DNA of 47,606 bases, taken from contig DATCJY010000040.1 of assembly GCA_036562565.1 (NCBI GenBank), forward strand, positions 1 to 47,606. Reading direction: 5' to 3'. Shown here piece by piece: positions 16,880 to 25,883 of the stretch (within the stretch, counting starts at the first letter, position 1; every line of letters starts with the position of its first letter). The notes below the pieces were generated by a model. That model did not search any database. It worked only from the letters and a program-made list of their open reading frames with translations, and was not told where the DNA came from. This stretch comes from DATCJY01 sp036562565. GTDB lineage: Bacteria > Bacteroidota > Bacteroidia > Flavobacteriales_D > Sanyastnellaceae. A program made the translations under genes and the position numbers.

Positions 16880-16915
16880 AAAAAGGTGGGCAGCGAAGCT
16901 GCCCACCTTTTTTTA
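16880..16915 (+). terminator. Rho-independent terminator of rpsB-tsf
   Basis: Stem AAAAAGGTGGGCAGC (16880-16894), loop GAA, GCTGCCCACCTTTTT (16898-16912), running into further T residues. GC-rich core with a long U-tract. Confidence 0.92.
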
Positions 16916-17002
16916 TACCCTTCCATTATCTACCCGCAATATCACCAGTAAATTGCAAAAACCCATACACGCAATGGAGAAACAACCTTCTTGGAAGGTG
17001 GC

Positions 17003-17035
17003 ACAAAAAAAGCGGCATCCAGTGGGATGCCGCTT
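17003..17035 (-). terminator. Rho-independent terminator of ftsZ
   Basis: Stem AAGCGGCATCC (17010-17020), 4-nt loop, GGATGCCGCTT (17025-17035). Read on the minus strand it is followed by seven T residues (17004-17010 complement). It lies 21 bp after the ftsZ stop. Confidence 0.9.
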
Positions 17036-17055
17036 CATATAGGGTGTGGGATTTA

Positions 17056-18717
17056 TCAATCCACCTGATCATCTAAGAATGGGTTCTCGCGCAAACCGAA
17101 ACGCTTGTTACCGTTCTCATCCAAACTGTCGCTGAGTGAATAACGGGAAACATTGCTTTCAGAGCTGTGAGTAGGTGTTTCCAAAGAAACTTTTCTGCGG
17201 GCATATGCCGGTTCATTTTCTAACTCATTCAATCCGCTTGGCGTTTTGAGTTTGAGAGTGAATTCACGAATGCGCATCTCACGCTCTTTGTTGCGAGCAA
17301 TCAATTCTGTTCTTGCAGGACGATCACTGATGTTTTGTTCCTCTTTGTGAGCAAGTGTGGCAGTAGGTACTGATGAATCCTGACTTTTACCTACAAATGC
17401 ATCCATATCATCGCTGAGGTTCATGTATATTTTCTTCTCCTCAACCTCAGGAGTTTCATTCAAAGTCAATTTCAAGCTGGACAAAGGAGGGAGCTCTTCC
17501 TCTTCCTCTACCTTCTCTTCAGTAGAAGCGCTGATATTGTTGGTTACATCGAACTCGAACTCGAGCGGCTTTTCAACCGGCTTCAAAAAAGGCTCTTCAA
17601 CCAACTTATTGGCAACCTCTGGTGCAGGAGCAGGAGCGATATCTTGGGTTGGTTTCTCAACTTTGTTTACTACTTCCTTGGCTCCTTCAGTTTCCAACCA
17701 CAATTTCTTTGGTTGAGCTTCTGCAACAGGCAACACGTGGTCAACAGTTTTAGCTGCGAAACCGGTTGCGATAACCGTTACAGAGATATCATCGCCCAAT
17801 GATGTGTCTTGACCATATCCCCAAATCACTTCAGCACCCATACCTGCTTGCTCTTGGATGTAATCGGTGATTTCACTCACCTCATCCATAAGCAATTCGT
17901 CTTGACCGTAAGTGATGTTGAGCAATACGAAGTTTGCACCGTTGATGTCATTGTCGTTGAGCAAAGGAGACTCAAGTGCCATCTGAATGGCTCTTCTGGC
18001 ACGGCCCTCTCCACTTGCACGACCGCTACCCATGATAGCTACACCGCTATCTTTCATCACGGTTTTCACATCATTCATATCCACGTTCACGGTACCGGTG
18101 AGGGTGATTACCTCCGCAATACCTTTTGCTGCGGTGCAGAGCACTTCATCAGCGTGGCTGAATGCTTGCTTGAGGGTAAGGTTTCCGTATAGCTCACGGA
18201 GTTTATCGTTGCGAATGATGAGCAATGTATCCACGCTCTCACGCATCTCTTTCAAACCAAGATCGGCTTGCTGTGAACGTTTACGACCTTCAAACATGAA
18301 GGGTACAGTCACAATACCAACCGTAAGGATTCCCATATCCTTCGCCACTTTGGCAATCACAGGAGCAGCTCCGGTTCCGGTACCTCCGCCCATTCCTGCC
18401 GTAATGAATACCATGTTGGTATTGGATGAAAGCAACGCACGAATCTCTTCAATACTCTCAATTGCAGCATTGCGTCCAACTTCCGGAATGGAACCGGCAC
18501 CGCGACCTTCTGTCAACGTGCTACCTAATTGAACCTTGAAAGGAACCGGACTTTTATCAATTGCCTGAGCATCGGTATTGCACACGATGAAATCCACGCC
18601 TTTGATACCTTGTTCAAACATGTAATTGACAGCATTGCTGCCACCACCACCTACACCAATTACCTTAATGATTGAGGAATTGTTGGTCGGCAAATCGAAT
18701 TTTAAAGAGTTCTCCAT
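17056..18717 (-). CDS. ftsZ: Cell division protein FtsZ with long C-terminal linker
   Basis: A 553-residue tubulin-like GTPase that forms the division ring. I chose the ATG at 18715-18717 (MENSLKFDLPTNNSS), which matches the usual Bacteroidota N-terminus; an ATG at 18753 would add 12 unlikely residues. The nucleotide-binding GVGGGGSNAV is near residue 21, the tubulin signature GGGTGTG is at 110-116, and the synergy-loop region NADxxDV-like NVDMNDVKTVM is near 210. The conserved core ends near 315. A linker of about 225 residues rich in Glu, Pro and Ser follows, then a terminal peptide (ENPFLDDQVD) that should bind FtsA or other partners. The usual neighbours ftsA, ftsQ and murC are absent: a DUF4290 gene is divergent upstream and tsf is convergent downstream. 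So this ftsZ is outside the division/cell-wall cluster. Confidence 0.96.
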   Translation of the reverse strand: MENSLKFDLPTNNSSIIKVIGVGGGGSNAVNYMFEQGIKGVDFIVCNTDAQAIDKSPVPFKVQLGSTLTEGRGAGSIPEVGRNAAIESIEEIRALLSSNTNMVFITAGMGGGTGTGAAPVIAKVAKDMGILTVGIVTVPFMFEGRKRSQQADLGLKEMRESVDTLLIIRNDKLRELYGNLTLKQAFSHADEVLCTAAKGIAEVITLTGTVNVDMNDVKTVMKDSGVAIMGSGRASGEGRARRAIQMALESPLLNDNDINGANFVLLNITYGQDELLMDEVSEITDYIQEQAGMGAEVIWGYGQDTSLGDDISVTVIATGFAAKTVDHVLPVAEAQPKKLWLETEGAKEVVNKVEKPTQDIAPAPAPEVANKLVEEPFLKPVEKPLEFEFDVTNNISASTEEKVEEEEELPPLSSLKLTLNETPEVEEKKIYMNLSDDMDAFVGKSQDSSVPTATLAHKEEQNISDRPARTELIARNKEREMRIREFTLKLKTPSGLNELENEPAYARRKVSLETPTHSSESNVSRYSLSDSLDENGNKRFGLRENPFLDDQVD

Positions 18718-18908
18718 TTTGGTTGATATGGGATGTTTATTCAGGTGCTCCATTTGAGCGCATTAGACGCGCAAATAGGAGTCTTTTTCATTGGCCTAAG
18801 AAAGTAGATTAAAGAGGGTGTTTGCAAAGCGACTTTTCAAAAAAGTGAACCTCCTAATGTTTATAAACTAAGGTTTTAAACCGAACAATTTTTTGCTCCC
18901 AAATAGCG

Positions 18909-18927
18909 TTCAAATGGACTATTTGAA
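18909..18927. repeat. Inverted repeat in the ftsZ / DUF4290 divergent region
   Basis: TTCAAAT (18909-18915), 5-nt spacer, ATTTGAA (18921-18927). It is nested in a second repeat, CAAATAG (18900-18906) / CTATTTG (18919-18925). It lies about 190 bp before ftsZ and 85 bp before the DUF4290 gene, so it may be a regulator site for either. The only Bacteroidota-like -7 element I see for the plus-strand gene is TACGTTTG at 18969-18976, without a clear -33. Confidence 0.3.
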
Positions 18928-19012
18928 ATCATACCTTTCTTTAACTCCAAGCAATTTCAATTATTTATTACGTTTGCCGGGTCTTTTATTATTTTGACGA
19001 AACACATCCCTG

Positions 19013-19693
19013 ATGCAAGATAGAATTAACGATAAGCTGGACTTCCAGCCATATAATGGCATGCGTCCACAGCTAGTCATCCCTGAATACGGAAGAAACA
19101 TCCAGAAAATGGTCCAATACGCAATGACGCTAGAGGACCGCGATGAACGCAATAAATGCGTACGAGCTATTATCAGCGTAATGGGACAATTGTTCCCTCA
19201 TCTGCGCGATATCGAAGACTTCAATCACAAGCTGTGGGACCATTTGCACATCATGTCCGGTTTCCAATTGGATGTGGATAGCCCTTATCCCAAACCAGAT
19301 GCTGCACATCTTGAAAGCAAACCGGAACGTTTGAATTACCCACAGAAAGAAATCCGTTTCGGACACTATGGTCATTACGTAGAAAAAATGATTCAGAAAT
19401 GTGCTGAAATGGAAGAAGGCGAAGAAAAGCAAGCCTTCTCTTTGGCAATTGCCAATCTCATGAAATATAATGCGACCAACTGGAACCGTAACATCGTGCA
19501 CGATGATGTCATTCTCAAAGATCTCGCTTATCTCTCCAAAGGCCGCATCAAGCTCGAAGAAGAAACCCACCTGCAGAATGTGAAGCCAATAAATGCCGGT
19601 GGATTCAAAGAATACGACTCCATGCGCTTCTCCAAAAACAACAAACACAAGAACAACAAACACAAAAACAAGAACAAAAAGCGCAAGTTCTAG
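19013..19693 (+). CDS. DUF4290 domain protein
   Basis: A 226-residue protein of the DUF4290 family, widespread in Bacteroidota and of unknown function. The family region spans about residues 5-185: DFQPYNGMRPQLVIPEYGRN at the start, then NKCVRAIISVMGQLFPHLRD, and LWDHLHIMSGFQLDVDSPYP. No signal peptide or membrane segment is visible, and the protein looks helical and cytosolic. The last 25 residues form a very basic low-complexity tail (repeats of KNNKHK, ending KNKKRKF) that suggests nucleic-acid or ribosome contact. It is divergent from ftsZ and ends at a strong terminator, so it is a single-gene unit. Confidence 0.88.
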   Translation: MQDRINDKLDFQPYNGMRPQLVIPEYGRNIQKMVQYAMTLEDRDERNKCVRAIISVMGQLFPHLRDIEDFNHKLWDHLHIMSGFQLDVDSPYPKPDAAHLESKPERLNYPQKEIRFGHYGHYVEKMIQKCAEMEEGEEKQAFSLAIANLMKYNATNWNRNIVHDDVILKDLAYLSKGRIKLEEETHLQNVKPINAGGFKEYDSMRFSKNNKHKNNKHKNKNKKRKF

Positions 19694-19744
19694 TGCATGA
19701 TTTAGATCACATATTTGACCTCACAAAATTCAGTCATAAATAAG

Positions 19745-19775
19745 AAAAGCCCGGTAATTACCGGGCTTTCTGCTT
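19745..19775 (+). terminator. Terminator of the DUF4290 gene
   Basis: Perfect 24-bp palindrome AAAGCCCGGTAA / TTACCGGGCTTT (19746-19769) followed by CTGCTTTCTG. GC-rich stem, moderate U-tract. Confidence 0.8.
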
Positions 19776-19913
19776 TCTGATGCCACCGTCCACATGACGA
19801 ATGTCACGTTTTAATTTTTATTGATTCAAGATAAGTGCGCGTTGACATTTTCATGACAAAACGCCTCAATTCTGAGGAAATCTTTGCGGTCAACCAAAGA
19901 GGAAAGGTAATCC

Positions 19914-21149
19914 GTGAACGATATAAAGGCTATTGCCATCACACATAAACACTTCGACCTTCAACAAATTGGTCAATTCCATATTGTCCCTGAAGAAAGA
20001 GCTGAACGCCTTGCCAAGGTGAAAGCCGAATTGGGTCTTGAGGAGCTTATGTACATCTCTACATGCAACCGCGTAGAGCTGGTTTTCACGTTACCTCATT
20101 TCTTATGTCCGGGGGTAACCACCAATGTTCTCAAAGCCCTCATTCCGGATATGGATGAGGAGTATTTGCGCGAAGTAGCCTACAAAGCTGAACGCTACAA
20201 CGGAACCGAAGCGGTGGATCACCTTTTGAAAGTAGCTTCTAGCATTGATTCATTGGTCGTTGGCGAGCGCGAAATCATCACCCAATTGCGCAAGGCGTAT
20301 GAAGAATGTGCTGCAATGCACCTCACAGGTGACACATTGCGCCTGCTCATCAGCCAATGCGTGAAGACTGCCAAAGAGGTTTACACCAATACGGATTTGT
20401 CCAAAAAGCCTGTGAGCATAGTCTCACTCGCGTGGGAAGAATTCCGTAAGTATGGCATTCAAAAAGACCAACGCGTATTGCTCATAGGTGCCGGTCAGGT
20501 GATTCGCAATTTTGCCAAATTCCTCCATGAAAATGACTACCGCAAGGTGACCGTGGTGAACCGCTCTGCAGCACGCGCTGAAGAATTCACCGGCACATTC
20601 AATTATAATTTCCTCTTGCTCTCAGAGCTCCACAATTACAATGAAGGCTTTGATGCATTGGTGACCTGTACCGCTTCTGACAATGCCATTGTGAATGCGG
20701 AGCTTTATGCCGGTCTGTTGAATGGTGAGTCATCACAGAAACTCGTGATTGACCTTGCGCTTCCTGCTGATATCGATGAGCAAGTATTGGAAGCATTTGA
20801 TGTCTGCTATGTAGGCATGCATCAAATTCAGGAAAAAGCAACCGCAAACATTCAGTTCCGTGAGCAAGCTTTGGAAGATTGCAAGCCTATCATCGCTTCA
20901 GGTCTTTCAGCATTTGAGAAAACATTTCAGGTGCGAAAAATCGAACGCGCTATGAATTCCATTCCAGAGACCATCAAGGAAATCAAGGAAACAGCAATGG
21001 GCTCAGTCTTCGCAAAAGACCTCGAACATTTGGATGAAAACTCGCGCGAAGTTCTTCAAAAAATCATGGACTATATGGAGAAGAAATACATCTCCATCCC
21101 CATGAAGATGGCGCGCGAGGTTTTGATGAATCAAGCGATTAAGAATTAA
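19914..21149 (+). CDS. hemA: Glutamyl-tRNA reductase
   Basis: A 411-residue NADPH-dependent enzyme that reduces glutamyl-tRNA(Glu) to glutamate-1-semialdehyde, the first committed step of the C5 route to haem. The catalytic cysteine is Cys51 in the motif ISTCNRVELVF. SSIDSLVVGEREIITQLRKA near residue 105 is the family signature, and VLLIGAGQVIRNFAKFL near residue 190 is the NADPH-binding Rossmann loop. The C-terminal helical dimerisation domain is complete. The start is GTG at 19914. No other haem gene is adjacent; a strong terminator follows within 40 bp. Confidence 0.95.
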   Translation: MNDIKAIAITHKHFDLQQIGQFHIVPEERAERLAKVKAELGLEELMYISTCNRVELVFTLPHFLCPGVTTNVLKALIPDMDEEYLREVAYKAERYNGTEAVDHLLKVASSIDSLVVGEREIITQLRKAYEECAAMHLTGDTLRLLISQCVKTAKEVYTNTDLSKKPVSIVSLAWEEFRKYGIQKDQRVLLIGAGQVIRNFAKFLHENDYRKVTVVNRSAARAEEFTGTFNYNFLLLSELHNYNEGFDALVTCTASDNAIVNAELYAGLLNGESSQKLVIDLALPADIDEQVLEAFDVCYVGMHQIQEKATANIQFREQALEDCKPIIASGLSAFEKTFQVRKIERAMNSIPETIKEIKETAMGSVFAKDLEHLDENSREVLQKIMDYMEKKYISIPMKMAREVLMNQAIKN

Positions 21150-21184
21150 TTTCTCCTGCAGGCTTTGATGAACCGATATAATTT

Positions 21185-21215
21185 AAAAAAGGGAGTCGCT
21201 ATGACTCCCTTTTTT
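21185..21215 (+). terminator. Terminator of hemA
   Basis: AAAAAAGGGAGTC (21185-21197), loop GCTAT, GACTCCCTTTTTT (21203-21215). Classic hairpin with U-tract 36 bp after the stop. Confidence 0.9.
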
Positions 21216-21486
21216 ACGAACTTTACGTGACAAAAGGAGTTTTAAATTAATCGTGAATTTTAATTGCATTCAGCGTAATTCTCCTATTATTAGGATAAAA
21301 TACAATCATCATTTAAACAAGCATCGAAAATTGGAGCAGAGCGGATACTAATTCATTTTTCATGTCCATACTGACGAAACTTGCTAGCTTGTACCCCAAC
21401 AAAAACGCGCGCGATTCCATCCTTTAGAACCAAATTGCAGATTGACCGTAAAAGACGCGTTAGTTTTTGTTCACCCTATTTTTTCT
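21216..21486. other. Non-coding region before the second cargo gene
   Basis: An AT-rich 271-bp stretch without a convincing gene. A TTG at 21442 is in frame with the next gene, but the signal peptide begins at the ATG 21487, so the stretch is read as leader. A weak -7-like TAGCTTG is near 21394. No strong hairpin was seen. Confidence 0.4.
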
Positions 21487-24261
21487 ATGAAAACAAACCG
21501 ACAACTTAGGCTGATACTATTGACTGTTTGGTGCATGGTGCTCATGTCGGCACATTCGTTGCAGGCACAAACCTGTCTAGCCGGACAAGTGCACCTTCCG
21601 GGGAATATTCCTTCACTGGTACAATGTGTTCAGAACGATAACCCCACATTGTTCCCATTGAACAATTCCACTGCGAGTGAGGCCTCCTATTTGTACGTGC
21701 TGACCAACATCAGTGCAAACATCATCACCCACTTCACTCCTGAAGAAGGAATAGACATGGATGCCTACGATGTCGGCATTTACCGCATCTATGGATTCTC
21801 ATACACCGGCAACCTGAACACAGGGTCTATTCAAGCCGGAATGCCTTTCAACGGTATCACTTCGGACGACTGCTTTTCATATTCATCGAACTTTATCACC
21901 ATTACCCGAAACTCCTGTGACGCCATCAACTGCCAAGGTGGTAACATCTTCACCAGTCTTGGCGATACATACATCAGCGTTTGTGCCGATGGCCAACCCG
22001 ATGTATTTACATTCACAACAACCGGTAATGGAAATGCATTTTATTCATTCATCCTGTGCGATGCCGACCTGAATATTCTTTCCGTATCGAGCGATAACAC
22101 TTTCAACTTTGAAGGCCTCGATGAAGGAACCTACTTCGTGCGTGGAGTATCGCATCATGGCGCTTTTTTACCTGCAACCATTTCTCCGGGGCAACCTCTG
22201 AGTGGTATTCAAAGCGAAGGTTCATGCCTGGCACTTTCTTCTTATAATATTCAGGTGGATGTGGTTGCCTGTACCTTGGGAGAAGGATGTACAAGCCTTT
22301 ATATCTCTGAGTACATAGAAGGTTCACAAAACAACCGTGCAATTGAAATCTACAACCCTACTTCATTCCCAGTGAACCTGAGCAATTACAGCGTGTTTGT
22401 ATATGCCAATGGTTCAACTGAGGGTTCACCTGTCATCGCTCTCTCAGGTATGCTACAACCCGGAGAAACGTATGTGATTACCCATTACCAAGCAAGCACT
22501 TCATTGCTAAGTCATGCCGATATTACAGGAAGTGTTGCCACCTTCACCGGTAATGATGCCGTAGCCTTGCTTTATAACCTTGAACCCATTGATATCATCG
22601 GTATAATTGGAGAAGATCCGGGTTCTGAAGGTTGGACTTGGCCCAATGGCTCTGAGACTTATTCTACCCAAAACAGAACCTTGGTGAGAAAACCTCATGT
22701 AAACGCCCCAACGACCAACTGGACGCTTTCTCGCGGACAATGGTATGTATATCCGGAAAATGATTTTAGCCACATAGGAAGCCACATGGCCGAATCATGT
22801 GACGATAACATGTATATCGGCTTTGAGAACAGTGCCCTGCTGGTAAAAGAAGATGTAGGCAACTATGACATTACCGTGCAAGGTTTCAATATACACACCC
22901 CGATTGATATTGTGGTTTCTGTAATAGCCGGCAATGCAACACCTGATGCGGATTACGTTAACATCTTCCCTATTACATTATCGTTTGATGAAGACAACTC
23001 AACGCAAACATTTACAATCGAAATCATCGATGATGAGATCATGGAAGGCTTTGAGTACTTCACCCTCCAACTATTCGATGCCTCCGGCACAGTGACTTTT
23101 GTAAACCCAACATTGACCATCAACATTGAACACAGCGACCAAACTTATCCGCACAGAACAATTGCAGAGATAACCACCGTTAACTCATTTGGCATTGCTG
23201 ACAGTATTGATGTGATATGTAGAATTGGAGGTGTTGTTCATGGAGGCAACCTCAACCCAAATGGCGTAGAATTTACCTTGATAGAAAACCATGCGGGAAT
23301 CAAGGTGTTCGATCCCGAAGATAATTTCGGCTATACTGTAACAGAGGGTGACAGCATCCTTGTGAAAGGAAGAGTGGCGCAGTTCCACGGCATGACCTAT
23401 TTCTATGCTGATGACATTGAGTATGTCTCTTCAGGCCATGCATTGAACACACCTCAAGTGGTAACCTTCCTAGATGAATCACACGAGAGTGCAATGGTCA
23501 AAATAGAATGTGTAAAACTCATAGACCCATCACAATGGACCAACCTCACGAGCGGATTCGATGTAGAAGTGACCAATGGTTTTTTGCAATATACATTGCA
23601 CATCGACCGAGATACGGACTTGTATGGAACACCGCCACCGCAAGGGCATTTCAGCGTAATCGGAATTGGTGCACAAATGGATGAAATAGCTCCCTATCAC
23701 AGTGGCTATTCAATCTGGCCACGTTATATTGAAGACATTACAGATCAACTCATGGCCTCATTTACTCCCGGTACGGAAATCATCTTTGGTGATGGAGGCT
23801 CTACGGTTTCATTCCAAAACACAAGCAATGGTGCAACAGGATTCTTATGGGACTTTGGTGACGGACAAACCAGCACCGAAGAGCATCCCGTGCACTATTA
23901 TCCGTTCAGCTTCTTTATGGGAATAGCCGATGTAGTCATTACATTAACTGTTACGAATGAGCAAGGCTGCAGTGATACTCAATCGCGCCATCTTGATGTT
24001 GTGTATTCATCAGTAGATGAAATAACAGCACCCGTATTCAAAGTTTATCCCAACCCTGTGAAAGATCAATTGATTGTTTCGGGCGATGCATTTATTGATG
24101 AAATACATATTACTGACCACGTAGGCAGAACCGTTGAGGTATTCCACTTGCGCAACCGTTTACAGCAAGAAATAGATACCCATTCTTGGGCACCTGGAAC
24201 ATATTACTTGCAGCTTAAGACAAAGTACGCGGTGACTACGCACAAAGTCATCAAGTTGTAA
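21487..24261 (+). CDS. Secreted LTD/Calx-beta/OB/PKD protein with T9SS sorting domain
   Basis: A 924-residue secreted protein. The start at 21487 gives a signal peptide (MKTNRQLRLILL, cleavage after SLQAQ). After a cysteine-containing N-terminal region come: a lamin-tail domain (about 271-437, LYISEYIEGSQNNRAIEIYN to SRGQWYVYPENDFSHIGSH); a Calx-beta-like domain (about 445-550, with EIIDDEIMEGFEYFTLQLFD); an OB-fold-like domain (about 560-690, EFTLIENHAGIKVF and GDSILVKGRVAQFHGMTYFY); a PKD domain (about 770-845, GFLWDFGDGQTSTEEHPVHY); and a T9SS type A sorting domain (VYPNPVKDQLIVSGD to GTYYLQLKTKYAVTTHKVIK). LTD plus OB domains usually accompany extracellular nucleases, but no nuclease catalytic domain is present. 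A surface-binding role is the safest reading. It is convergent with the histidine kinase gene, only 3 bp apart. Confidence 0.88.
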   Translation: MKTNRQLRLILLTVWCMVLMSAHSLQAQTCLAGQVHLPGNIPSLVQCVQNDNPTLFPLNNSTASEASYLYVLTNISANIITHFTPEEGIDMDAYDVGIYRIYGFSYTGNLNTGSIQAGMPFNGITSDDCFSYSSNFITITRNSCDAINCQGGNIFTSLGDTYISVCADGQPDVFTFTTTGNGNAFYSFILCDADLNILSVSSDNTFNFEGLDEGTYFVRGVSHHGAFLPATISPGQPLSGIQSEGSCLALSSYNIQVDVVACTLGEGCTSLYISEYIEGSQNNRAIEIYNPTSFPVNLSNYSVFVYANGSTEGSPVIALSGMLQPGETYVITHYQASTSLLSHADITGSVATFTGNDAVALLYNLEPIDIIGIIGEDPGSEGWTWPNGSETYSTQNRTLVRKPHVNAPTTNWTLSRGQWYVYPENDFSHIGSHMAESCDDNMYIGFENSALLVKEDVGNYDITVQGFNIHTPIDIVVSVIAGNATPDADYVNIFPITLSFDEDNSTQTFTIEIIDDEIMEGFEYFTLQLFDASGTVTFVNPTLTINIEHSDQTYPHRTIAEITTVNSFGIADSIDVICRIGGVVHGGNLNPNGVEFTLIENHAGIKVFDPEDNFGYTVTEGDSILVKGRVAQFHGMTYFYADDIEYVSSGHALNTPQVVTFLDESHESAMVKIECVKLIDPSQWTNLTSGFDVEVTNGFLQYTLHIDRDTDLYGTPPPQGHFSVIGIGAQMDEIAPYHSGYSIWPRYIEDITDQLMASFTPGTEIIFGDGGSTVSFQNTSNGATGFLWDFGDGQTSTEEHPVHYYPFSFFMGIADVVITLTVTNEQGCSDTQSRHLDVVYSSVDEITAPVFKVYPNPVKDQLIVSGDAFIDEIHITDHVGRTVEVFHLRNRLQQEIDTHSWAPGTYYLQLKTKYAVTTHKVIKL

Positions 24262-24264
24262 GAT

Positions 24265-25761
24265 TTACTCACGCAACTCTATTCTAAATGTGGTGCCTTG
24301 ATTGGGCTCTGATGCTTTGATGTAAACGCGCCCCTCGTGGTATTGTTCAATGATGCGTTTTACGAGCGACAAGCCTAATCCCCAGCCGCGTTTCTTAGTG
24401 GTATAACCAGGCTCGAATACGGTTTTCCAATAACCCTTCGGAATACCCTTACCCGTATCCGATATATCGATACATACGCGCCTGCCCTCCTTCCGAATGG
24501 AGACATTGAGTTCTCCTTCACCATCCATTGCATCCACTGCATTCTTTACAAGGTTCTCCACTACCCAACCGAATAGCGGTACATTGAGATGAACTGTTTG
24601 TGATTGATCCTCGCTGTGGATGGAGAATTTCACTTTACCGGAAACACGACTCTGCAAGTAGCTAATGGCTTGTACCATCACCTCATGGATATTCTCTTCT
24701 TTGAGCTCTGGAACAGAGCCAATCTTAGAAAAACGATCTGTAATCGTATTCAAACGATCCACATCTTTATTGAGTTCTTCAATGATGGATTTTTCCACTC
24801 CTTGGGACTCTAACAATTGTATCCATGCCATAAGTGACGAAAGTGGAGTTCCCAGTTGATGCGCGGTTTCTTTTGACATTCCCACCCACACTTGGTTCTG
24901 CTCTGCTTTGCGAAACGTGGAGAAACTCAAATAGGAAACCATAAGGAACACACCAATCATGATGAGCTGAAATACCGGGAACATTTTGAGCCGCTTCAAC
25001 AATTCAGAATCTTCATAAAAGATGTATTGCTTGCCTTGTCCCGGTAGAACAACCTCAATGGGGTCGTTGGCACTGCGCATTGCAGCCAATTTCGCACTGA
25101 GCAATTCCGGTGTGGCAAACTGACTTTCGTCCACGTTGCCTTTGCGCATCACTTTTGTTTGTGTACTGTCTACCACAATCACCGGGGCCGATGCCGAATT
25201 GATTACGGTCTCGGAGATGAATGAATTAATCAAGTCATCCATGGTCTCCTGCAATTGCTTAAACAAGCGACTATCATCATAATAGATCGTCAAGCCAACC
25301 TCTGCCAATGTGATAGGAGCATTCTTTAATGATACGGCTTTGCGCAAGGAGTCAATGTAATGCTCATCCGTTTCTTTACCGGCCGGCAAATTCACACTGT
25401 TCCACAACTTGCCGTACTCATCATAAATCAACACCGGTATCGTGGTATTGCTCCAGATGTACTCAGTAATGAAAGTAAGGTCGCTTTCATAAGTCGGATC
25501 GGAAATGATGTTATAGGCGCTACCTAAAAGTTTTGCCTTTTTATTCTCTTCGGATTTTAACTGATCAAACAGGTTCTGTGTGAAATTGACAAGTTCAGCC
25601 CTGCGCTTGATGGCCTCACTCCACAACTCCACCTTCTGTCGCTCTTCATTTCTGATGCGTTCAGCAATATGATTGCTATACCAAAGGGTTATACCCACAA
25701 TGGCCAAAGCCAAAATCATCAATGCGATTTTCCAACGCTGTTTATTGCTGTATAAATTCAT
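24265..25761 (-). CDS. Orphan membrane sensor histidine kinase with HQLGTP-type H-box
   Basis: A 498-residue sensor kinase. A first membrane helix is at about 10-29 and a second near 262-282 (FQLIMIGVFLMVSYLSF), bounding a periplasmic sensor region of about 230 residues. The phosphoacceptor is His301 in KETAHQLGTPLSSLMAW, and there is no obvious HAMP domain. The residue after the His is Gln, where most kinases have Glu or Asp. The ATPase domain has the N-box NLVKNAVDAMDGEG, the G1 box DTGKGIPKGYW and the G2 box GWGLGLSLVKRII. No response regulator is next to it, so its partner is unknown. The gene is downstream of the SulP-carbonic anhydrase gene, separated by a terminator. Confidence 0.9.
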   Translation of the reverse strand: MNLYSNKQRWKIALMILALAIVGITLWYSNHIAERIRNEERQKVELWSEAIKRRAELVNFTQNLFDQLKSEENKKAKLLGSAYNIISDPTYESDLTFITEYIWSNTTIPVLIYDEYGKLWNSVNLPAGKETDEHYIDSLRKAVSLKNAPITLAEVGLTIYYDDSRLFKQLQETMDDLINSFISETVINSASAPVIVVDSTQTKVMRKGNVDESQFATPELLSAKLAAMRSANDPIEVVLPGQGKQYIFYEDSELLKRLKMFPVFQLIMIGVFLMVSYLSFSTFRKAEQNQVWVGMSKETAHQLGTPLSSLMAWIQLLESQGVEKSIIEELNKDVDRLNTITDRFSKIGSVPELKEENIHEVMVQAISYLQSRVSGKVKFSIHSEDQSQTVHLNVPLFGWVVENLVKNAVDAMDGEGELNVSIRKEGRRVCIDISDTGKGIPKGYWKTVFEPGYTTKKRGWGLGLSLVKRIIEQYHEGRVYIKASEPNQGTTFRIELRE

Positions 25762-25814
25762 TTGAATCCTGTTGATCCGCAGTTGGGCAAATTAAGCACG
25801 CGGCAACTATTCTT

Positions 25815-25861
25815 ATAAAAAAAGAGAACCTGCTCTTCATGGTGAACGAAGAACAGGTTCT
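25815..25861 (-). terminator. Terminator of the SulP-carbonic anhydrase gene
   Basis: Stem AGAACCTGCTCTTC (25825-25838) with GAAGAACAGGTTCT (25848-25861), one G-U pair, 9-nt loop. On the minus strand a run of T follows. It lies 22 bp after the stop codon. Confidence 0.85.
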
Positions 25862-25883
25862 TGATATGATGTGTATTGATGTA

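Noticed and set aside
18718..18753. Longer start of ftsZ
   Set aside because: It adds 12 residues before the standard FtsZ N-terminus; the inner ATG fits the family.
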